Below are positions 58,901-64,000 of a DNA stretch of 64,000 bases, in pieces. Position 1 is the first letter of the stretch. Every line of letters starts with the position of its first letter. Position numbers and translations under genes: made by a program. Source of the stretch: Bacteroidota bacterium. Lineage in GTDB: Bacteria; Bacteroidota; Bacteroidia; JAHEXY01. The notes under the pieces were generated by a model. That model was not told the origin of the DNA and did no database searches. It was given only the letters and a program-made list of their open reading frames with translations. Where the stretch lies: assembly GCA_023251875.1 (NCBI GenBank), contig JAHEXY010000001.1, positions 767,881-831,880 of the forward strand, read 5' to 3'.

Positions 58901-59825
58901 AGGTGGTGATAGTGCAATTGATACAGGCAAAGGCAATATTTGGAAAACAACAGATGGAGGTTTAACATGGATAAATGTTTCACCAAGTAACTTTGCAAGT
59001 GGCAATGCAATTGCAATTGGCAATGCGGGGTTAGACACAGTAATTTATGTTGGCACAGGTTTATTAAATATTGATGAGGGTTACTTGTACAAATCGACTG
59101 ATATAGGAATTACTTGGACAAAAATAAAAAATGGTCCAACTTCTATGTCCGGTACCAGTATACTAGGTTTGCCAATAAATGATGTAGCAGTTGATCCTAG
59201 GGGAAAAGACACCATTTACATAGCAGCGGGCTATGAAAATGAATATGCTTTTGTTCTTTCATTTGATGGAGGGGAAACATTTATATACTTAAACGCTTAT
59301 GGAGAAAAACCATATACTTCTATCGACATTCATAAAGTATATCCTGATACTGTTTATGCAGCCTCAGGCAGAGAAATATATTTGTATGATTTAGCCAATA
59401 ATAATTTTCGTTTTCTCTATCGAGTTTTACCTGATGAACAAATTCCCGATATTGTTACTGGTTCTATTCTTGTAGGCTCAACAACCGGTTTTTATACCTT
59501 TCATCCAGCCTATGAAGATAAAGCAGATACAAATGTAGTTACTCAACAATTAGAACATTTACCAAATGGTTTTATCGTAAATGTTTATCCCAACCCTTTT
59601 GAAGATGAGGCTACCATTCGCTTAGTGTTAAAAGAAAATGCAAATGTATCAATTGATTTACTTGATTTGAGTGGCAGAGAAATTACATCAATTTACAATG
59701 GAAAATCTAATAAAGGAACTTCAAATTATGTACTTTCAGCTGCCCATTTAGCTTCCGGAACGTATTTTATTTGTATAAAAGTAAATAATGAAAGTAGCAG
59801 AAGATTACTGTACCATGCAAAGTAA
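55986..59825 (+). CDS. Large secreted propeller protein with T9SS sorting domain
   Basis: A 1279-residue exported protein with a signal peptide (about residues 1-19, ending SFAQ). Residues 20-490 form SBBP-type beta-propeller repeats (DQYGWIYSTGYLD, DKQGNVYLSGISAA, DHDGYVYCLGNF, ENENIYVTGVYKT). Residues 500-1180 form BNR/sortilin-type repeats with Asp-box-like motifs (SFDSGTNWTDIS, TTDGGLTWINVS, STDIGITWTKIK, SFDGGETFIYL). The last 80 residues are a type IX secretion C-terminal domain: VNVYPNPFEDEATIRL, LLDLSGREITSIYNGKSNKG, and LASGTYFICIKV. It is probably exported through the T9SS and left on the cell surface or released. No catalytic motif is visible. Confidence 0.9.
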   Translation: MKLIYAFVFSFIYFNPSFAQAPDWSWVKQIEGDGDVHITDMGIDQYGWIYSTGYLDIYSPITIGNTTLAGTNGYLNPFLVKYNEKGDVAWAIEPLEAPSTDGTGGGTITTGSDVAIDKQGNVYLSGISAANYIVFGADTIYYTGYLESYLAKYDAGGNAIWSVGIHGNSGGGYYNWIQTIHDVAVDHDGYVYCLGNFTSDSMRIDYINNGITKDTLITGSKNVWKMFLVKYTPEGDLVWIKMYGASGEHGYPQSLIVASDNTLLVCGRFGCKFTVGFYSFTASDCSDGFVLRVDTSGNVTWALQVGSTAGDQVNALVEINNTIYLVGYFGNTGSDLTLGSFTLVNKGMEDVFIIKINSNGNVAWAKSYGSTLDDYATAISLTENENIYVTGVYKTDMIVGNDTLYNTGNQQKDDVFLLKLDSAGNEKWTYNTVGNQYDYRPFVKSRENNLYFAGQSSSSPFALGNDTLINGTFLAYFTFLASFVDFSDTVSIIDTSKVYRPDNGGLYGGSSAELTYTKNNRLFSGIQTPASMFISDDGAQSWYQAFDHDSLEYIYNGTERGWSGKATRILSNQTNWVAVQTNHPKNKYSSVVISFANGDTNTYKTAIDPTMLNNFGYGSYTVSAIALSDYNLYAALGPCIVNVGSGPINSSTDIKNIVSTISGLVSTSTINSIAVANNSNAYPYYIAIDEIGNENGYNRNLYKYNGTAFSKLNLPSNLNGIRAVFTHPTQITGDTVFITAKDKTTNAFKIYRSFDSGTNWTDISYASATDFLSDVDYSAGWNLSASNNVILIIPGNAISKDLGATWEILSDTAQIANVINPNDVNTIVGSDKTIEISTSGSTGTFSKAPNYGLEALQVNKIAKTESENIFYLATKTGLGYTKSYLDTSLSASQKWSAPYGEFPLLADTINFGSVAIDPTDSLHVIAGSPYGFYVTTTGPNGFSKITPTNFTSNNPQVNDIVFINHLTAIAVTGGDSAIDTGKGNIWKTTDGGLTWINVSPSNFASGNAIAIGNAGLDTVIYVGTGLLNIDEGYLYKSTDIGITWTKIKNGPTSMSGTSILGLPINDVAVDPRGKDTIYIAAGYENEYAFVLSFDGGETFIYLNAYGEKPYTSIDIHKVYPDTVYAASGREIYLYDLANNNFRFLYRVLPDEQIPDIVTGSILVGSTTGFYTFHPAYEDKADTNVVTQQLEHLPNGFIVNVYPNPFEDEATIRLVLKENANVSIDLLDLSGREITSIYNGKSNKGTSNYVLSAAHLASGTYFICIKVNNESSRRLLYHAK

Positions 59826-59933
59826 TTTTATTATTTACTTTCGGTAAAGCTTATTCTCTTTGCCTATATATTCCCCTCTTTGAGAAAATTATTTTTAACG
59901 TCTCACTAAATTGCCATTTACCTTGATATTGTG

Positions 59934-59941
59934 TAAATTTG
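59934..59941 (+). promoter_or_regulatory. Bacteroidota -7 box (TAAATTTG) upstream of ahcY
   Basis: TAAATTTG matches TAnnTTTG, 40 bases before the ahcY ATG, with TTG (CCTTGATATT) about 15 bases upstream. Confidence 0.5.
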
Positions 59942-59981
59942 TAACAAAATCTTAATCATTAATTATAAACAAAACTCAAAA

Positions 59982-61301
59982 ATGGAAAAAGTAGCTGTGG
60001 AAAAATTTGTTCCTTTTAAAGTAAAAGATATGTCTCTTGCAGAATGGGGACGTAAAGAAATTCGTCTTGCTGAAGCTGAAATGCCTGGTTTAATGTCGTT
60101 AAGACAAGAATTTGGCGCTAAAAAACCGCTTAAAGGTGCTCGTATTGCAGGTTGCTTGCACATGACTATTCAAACAGCTGTTTTAATTGAAACGCTTGTT
60201 GAATTAGGTGCAGAAGTTACCTGGTCATCTTGCAACATCTTTTCTACACAAGATCATGCTGCTGCTGCTATTGCTGCTGCAGGCATTCAAGTATACGCTT
60301 GGAAAGGTTTAAATGAGCAAGAATTTGATTGGTGTATTGAACAAACACTTTTCTTTGGTGCTGATAGAAAGCCATTGAACATGATTTTAGATGATGGTGG
60401 TGATTTAACCAATATGGTGCTTGATAAATTTCCAGAATTGGTTGCCGGTATTAAAGGTATTTCTGAAGAAACTACTACCGGTGTTCATCGTTTACATGAG
60501 CGTCATGCGGCCGGTAAACTTCCATTACCTGCTATTAATATTAACGATTCAGTTACAAAATCTAAATTTGATAATAAATACGGTTGCCGTGAATCATTGG
60601 TTGATGGTATTCGCAGAGCAACTGATGTAATGATGGCCGGTAAAGTAGCTGTTGTTGCAGGCTTTGGCGATGTTGGTAAAGGTTCTGCCGATTCATTACG
60701 TCATGCAGGAGCACGTGTAATTGTTACAGAAATAGATCCTATTTGTGCATTGCAAGCAGCAATGGAAGGATATGAAGTTAAAAAAATGGATACTGCTATT
60801 AAAGAAGCAGATATTGTTGTTACTGCTACCGGCAACAAATCAATTATTCTTGATCGTCATTTTAAATCAATGAAAGATAAAGCCATTGTTTGTAACATCG
60901 GCCATTTTGATAATGAAATTGATATGGCTTGGTTAAATACAAATTGGGGGCACACAAAAGTAAATGTTAAACCTCAAGTTGATATTTATACTGTTGAAGG
61001 CAAAGAAGTAATTGTTCTTGCCGAAGGTCGTTTGGTAAATTTAGGTTGTGCAACAGGTCACCCTTCATTTGTAATGTCGAATAGTTTTACAAATCAAACA
61101 CTGGCTCAATTAGAACTTTGGACAAATTCTAAAAATTACGAAAACAAAGTTTATGTATTGCCTAAACATTTAGATGAAAAAGTTGCTCGATTACACCTTT
61201 CTAAAATTGGTGTTGAACTAGAAGAGTTAACTACTGAACAAGCTAAGTATATTGGCGTTACTGTTCAAGGTCCATTTAAATCAGATGCCTACAGATACTA
61301 A
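59982..61301 (+). CDS. ahcY: Adenosylhomocysteinase
   Basis: Hydrolyses S-adenosylhomocysteine to adenosine and homocysteine, removing the inhibitor left by methyltransferases. The 439 residues have [56 protein letters not shown], and the substrate-binding [24 protein letters not shown]. The NAD-binding [26 protein letters not shown] follows, and the tail ends FKSDAYRY, the conserved C-terminus that closes the partner's NAD site. Length is typical of tetrameric bacterial SAHH. It is monocistronic with its own promoter box and a terminator. Confidence 0.97.
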   Translation: MEKVAVEKFVPFKVKDMSLAEWGRKEIRLAEAEMPGLMSLRQEFGAKKPLKGARIAGCLHMTIQTAVLIETLVELGAEVTWSSCNIFSTQDHAAAAIAAAGIQVYAWKGLNEQEFDWCIEQTLFFGADRKPLNMILDDGGDLTNMVLDKFPELVAGIKGISEETTTGVHRLHERHAAGKLPLPAININDSVTKSKFDNKYGCRESLVDGIRRATDVMMAGKVAVVAGFGDVGKGSADSLRHAGARVIVTEIDPICALQAAMEGYEVKKMDTAIKEADIVVTATGNKSIILDRHFKSMKDKAIVCNIGHFDNEIDMAWLNTNWGHTKVNVKPQVDIYTVEGKEVIVLAEGRLVNLGCATGHPSFVMSNSFTNQTLAQLELWTNSKNYENKVYVLPKHLDEKVARLHLSKIGVELEELTTEQAKYIGVTVQGPFKSDAYRY

Positions 61302-61347
61302 TTGAAAAAACTTAGACGAAGCTAAAAAAGATCGGTGGCTAAAGGTA

Positions 61348-61409
61348 ACTGAGCTTGTCGAAGTTCCAGAAGCCCGGTGGCTGAGTGGTGCCTGAGCTTG
61401 TCGAAGGCC
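61348..61409. repeat. Two TGAGCTTGTCGAA repeat elements after ahcY
   Basis: AACTGAGCTTGTCGAAGTT (61347-61365) and GCCTGAGCTTGTCGAAGGCC (61390-61409) lie in the ahcY 3' region, joined by GCCCGGTGGCTGAGTGG. Same family as 54769 and the in-gene copy at 55189. Confidence 0.75.
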
Positions 61410-61424
61410 GAAGCCACATGGATA

Positions 61425-61466
61425 AATAAAATCCCCTGTAAATGAAAATTTGCAGGGGATTTTTTA
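61425..61466 (+). terminator. Rho-independent terminator after ahcY
   Basis: AAATCCCCTGTAAAT pairs with ATTTGCAGGGGATTT (one T-G wobble) around a short loop, followed by a T-run at 61458-61466. It lies about 125 bases after the ahcY stop, beyond the repeat elements. Confidence 0.88.
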
Positions 61467-61557
61467 TAGAATATTGAGATCTTTTTTAGATTGTAGGTTG
61501 AACTAATTTTGATAGAATAGGGTTCTGAAAATTGTAATTATATTAGTTGGTAGCAAA

Positions 61558-61935
61558 TTATTTATCTTCTTGTAGGATATCTATACTTAATAAACCCTGC
61601 AATATTTTTCTTTTATCAACAGAATAGGGAACTGTTTGATTATTGCTCATATAAATAATACACTTGTCTCCTTTTGAAAAACTTTTTATATGATTAATAT
61701 TAATTAAATGTGAACGATGTACACGAATAAAATTTTCTGTTTTTGCGAGGAGGTTTTCAAATTTACTAAGTGTTTTTGCAGCTAAAATATCTTCACCATT
61801 ATCCAAATGAAATCTTGTATAGTTATTTACGGCTTCGCAATGAATAATATTATCCGCATCTATAATAAAAACTTTGTCGAATGTATTTATGACTAACTTA
61901 TTGGGTTTATTAATAAAATTCTTAACGGAATTCAT
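61558..61935 (-). CDS. Orphan LytTR DNA-binding protein
   Basis: A 125-residue protein consisting of little more than a LytTR domain (about residues 18-115): KVFIIDADNIIHCEAVNNYTRFHLDNGEDILAAKTLSKFENLLAKTENFIRVHRSHLININHIKSF. The conserved FIRVHRSHLINxxxI block is intact. There is no receiver domain, so it is not a full response regulator and may act as a stand-alone DNA-binding protein or be controlled through a partner. It lies upstream of ahcY's 3' end on the opposite strand and downstream of the large helical protein, which could be in the same unit (200-base gap). Confidence 0.88.
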   Translation of the reverse strand: MNSVKNFINKPNKLVINTFDKVFIIDADNIIHCEAVNNYTRFHLDNGEDILAAKTLSKFENLLAKTENFIRVHRSHLININHIKSFSKGDKCIIYMSNNQTVPYSVDKRKILQGLLSIDILQEDK

Positions 61936-62137
61936 TTATAAGGGGTTTACTTTTATGTGAGTATAAGGTATTATAAACTCAAATGCATATCAACCACAAA
62001 AAAAGTAAAATTATAATACTAATTTTGAAAAAAAAATATTATTTCTGGTTGCAATATTCACTTTTATAGATAGTTATAAATAACAAAAGAGTGATTTTTA
62101 TACTAATAGGAATGGAAAATTGCTATTACGTATTTTA

Positions 62138-63694
62138 TTATAATACCAATGAAAGTTTAAAAATATCAGGATATTGAGATTTAGATTTTTCATCTAAAAT
62201 GAGGGGCATGGGTTTATTTAATATTTTACTTTCTATCCAAGCATATATATCAAGACCAAAAGAAAGGCTATAGAGAGTTGAATTATCCATATTTTTTTTA
62301 AGCTCATTTTTAGTTTCTTTTAAGACATTTATTTTTTCTTCGTGAGAATAAGCATTAAAAAGGTTCTTAATCATTTTAACCAAACAGCTCTCTAAAAAAT
62401 TAAGCTCATTGTATTTTTGAAAATAATACTTCGTATTTCTGAGTGAATATTCTAGGTTTACCATTTTATTAGTTTCATATTCAATAATCAAATTGAATAT
62501 TTTTGTGAAGGCATATATTTCTGAATTTTTATTTTGAGCGTAATTATCTTGAATAAATTGAATATGCTTGTATACCATCTTGTAATCACCGGAAATAAAA
62601 TATACTTGAGCAAATAATAATTCTAATCGAATAAGATGGGTATGATTTGAAGTTTCTTTATAATAATCTTCATAAGCATCTTTAAATTTTTTTACTAATC
62701 GTTCTGCATTTTTAACATCTCCTTTTAATAAGCAAATAGTTATTTCAATGTAATGCTGGTATATGTGTAACAATGTTTTTTCATAAGAAACGACAAATGA
62801 AAAACCATTAAATTTTTTATACAATGCATTAAAATTATCAAACTTTTGCAGGTAAAGTGATACGATTATTTGTTTTAACAAAACTTCGAAATAGGCAATT
62901 TTGTATTGCTGCATTTTTTCAGGGTGTGAATGCCAAAGTTGTAATAATTCTTCTCCCATTTTATATTCCTTAATAAAATCTGAAGAGAGATTGGCATAGC
63001 ACATTTGTGCATTATAAAAAAGCACTTTTGTTTTAAATGTTTTAGCTAATGATTTATTGGTAAATGTAGAGTCGGTTACAACTTCTTTTAATTCAGCGGG
63101 AGTTGATTTACCTTTTAATAATCTTTCGTTAGCATAGAATGAAACCAAAACAGCATAGTTTTTTCTGTATTTTAATAGATTAAGATGCTTGAGAGTTTCA
63201 TTCATGGTAGCATTAATCAATTTATCATAAAAATTTTTAAATTTTTGCGGATTTAATGTATACTCAATACGGTATTCAAGTTCAAGAATTTTACATTTTA
63301 GCAGTGATATTTCATGTTCATCGCACAATGCTTTTGTTTTAAGCAAAAGCTCATGGCTCTCTTGGTACAAGCCTCTTTTTAACAATGCCTGTATTTTTTT
63401 TATTTCACCTTCAATAATTTCTTCATTAGAGCCCGTTGGAATATTTGTAATAAACTCGAGAAGGCGGTTAAAGAGATAATTTTGTACATCTGATAAGCCG
63501 GTAATTTTTAATTTCTTTTGAGCTTGATTGCGTATTTCTTCAATACTTATATTTTTATCAAAGGCAATTAATTGAAATAGTTTTAAATATTGTGGCTGTT
63601 CTAGTGATTGCCCTTCCGATTCTTTTATAAAACGTTCTTTATCGGTATTAGAAATGGAATGAATCAGCTTTAAAAGACTTTCAGTTGTTACCAT
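62138..63694 (-). CDS. Large helical-repeat protein of unknown function
   Basis: A 518-residue soluble protein with no signal peptide. Almost the whole length is predicted helical, with Leu/Ile/Lys/Asn-rich segments (for example KIQALLKRGLYQESHELLLKTKALCDEHEISLLKCKILELEYRIEYTL, and AERLVKKFKDAYEDYYKETSNHTHLIRLELLFAQVYFISGDYKMVYKHI). The spacing suggests degenerate TPR- or SEL1-like helical pairs, but no repeat matches the TPR consensus strongly. I do not recognise a family. It precedes the LytTR gene on the same strand with a 200-base gap that holds nothing obvious. Confidence 0.65.
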   Translation of the reverse strand: MVTTESLLKLIHSISNTDKERFIKESEGQSLEQPQYLKLFQLIAFDKNISIEEIRNQAQKKLKITGLSDVQNYLFNRLLEFITNIPTGSNEEIIEGEIKKIQALLKRGLYQESHELLLKTKALCDEHEISLLKCKILELEYRIEYTLNPQKFKNFYDKLINATMNETLKHLNLLKYRKNYAVLVSFYANERLLKGKSTPAELKEVVTDSTFTNKSLAKTFKTKVLFYNAQMCYANLSSDFIKEYKMGEELLQLWHSHPEKMQQYKIAYFEVLLKQIIVSLYLQKFDNFNALYKKFNGFSFVVSYEKTLLHIYQHYIEITICLLKGDVKNAERLVKKFKDAYEDYYKETSNHTHLIRLELLFAQVYFISGDYKMVYKHIQFIQDNYAQNKNSEIYAFTKIFNLIIEYETNKMVNLEYSLRNTKYYFQKYNELNFLESCLVKMIKNLFNAYSHEEKINVLKETKNELKKNMDNSTLYSLSFGLDIYAWIESKILNKPMPLILDEKSKSQYPDIFKLSLVL

Positions 63695-64000
63695 ATTTAT
63701 GGTTTAAAAGATCTCAATATAATTTATTTTTTTATTCTTTCAATTTAAAAACTACTATCCATTCTTTTAAACCATATCTCCAAATAGTACCATTTATATT
63801 TATATAATTAGTCTGAAGTTTACAGTATAATGCCGATATAACAGCCGTTTAGTCCAATGAAATTGGGCTATTACGGATGTATAATCGGTATAAGAGCCGT
63901 TTTTCTTAATGCCATTTTTTTATTCTAATAAAGCATAAGGCCCTTGTGGTAAATCATGAGCATTTTTAAAATTGAATCATTCATGAAAATGCCTTACCTT
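63695..64000. other. Window end: repeat-flanked hairpin, no supportable gene
   Basis: The direct repeats GCCGATATAACAGCCGTTT (63832-63850) and TCGGTATAAGAGCCGTTT (63885-63902) flank a hairpin AGTCCAAT-GAA-ATTGGGCT. The hairpin can extend outward (CCGT...ACGG). The remaining sequence has no frame over about 30 codons with family features. A frame on the minus strand (MNDSILKMLMIYHK) is too short to call. Confidence 0.5.

Noticed and set aside
1-64000. tRNA, rRNA, riboswitch or intact insertion sequence
   Set aside because: I looked for tRNA-like cloverleafs, 16S/23S conserved segments and transposase motifs and saw none that I can support.

Overview
This is an AT-rich chromosomal segment of a Bacteroidota bacterium. 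The evidence is a six-domain S1 protein, a T9SS-type C-terminal sorting domain, a GldF-type gliding ABC permease, a short b558-type SdhC with SdhA and SdhB, a PorE-like TPR/PD40 protein, many SPII lipoproteins, and TAnnTTTG promoter boxes in place of sigma70 -10 boxes. I cannot name a genus. I see no rRNA, tRNA, CRISPR array, prophage or intact insertion sequence.

Layout. 0-12.5 kb: rpsA, bioD, a rhodanese, a sialidase-like lipoprotein, a GT4 glycosyltransferase, Maf, a DUF4159 protein and a MraY/WecA-type transferase. These are followed by a minus-strand run of UbiA-like prenyltransferase, ABM monooxygenase, BioF-like enzyme and TPR protein, then a DoxX-like gene remnant and a 16-residue-repeat secreted protein. 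13-23 kb: desaturase, Xaa-Pro aminopeptidase, an sdhC-sdhA-[island]-sdhB operon and urocanate hydratase. The island holds an antitoxin/PIN pair, a small secreted protein and a DUF4258/DUF2283 pair. 23-33 kb: DinB protein, rhomboid protease, a SerB-SerA fusion, LuxE-like acyl transferase, rpmB, two methyltransferases, and a two-gene adenylation/flavin-oxidase cluster. 33-47 kb: glyA, a small heat-shock protein, a vWA protein, a NarL-type regulator, gldF, a Wzx-type flippase, asnB, a DUF433/DUF5615 pair and sucA. 47-64 kb: a 2322-residue TPR/PD40/coiled-coil/SPOR protein, a PqqB-like lipoprotein, a T9SS cargo protein, ahcY, an orphan LytTR protein and a large helical protein.

How the genes relate. 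Core metabolism is TCA cycle (sdhCAB, sucA), one-carbon and serine metabolism (serB-serA, glyA, ahcY), biotin (bioD, bioF) and histidine breakdown (hutU). Much of the rest concerns the cell envelope and surface. Both TCA loci carry toxin-antitoxin-like pairs at their operon junctions.

The most unusual feature is a set of short repeat families that sit between genes and also run inside reading frames. (i) Heptamer and octamer word arrays (themes GTTCAAA, CCAACAA, CTAATCAA) lie just 5' of starts and also inside the glycosyltransferase and the giant SPOR protein. (ii) A hairpin element around CCCTCTCC...GGAGAGGG follows several stop codons, encodes about 11 residues of bioF, and ends the DoxX-like remnant. 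(iii) A TGAGnnnnGTCGAA element also lies inside the PqqB-like gene. (iv) There are arrays of hairpins whose stems all differ. Together these look like an intergenic repeat population that enters genes in frame.
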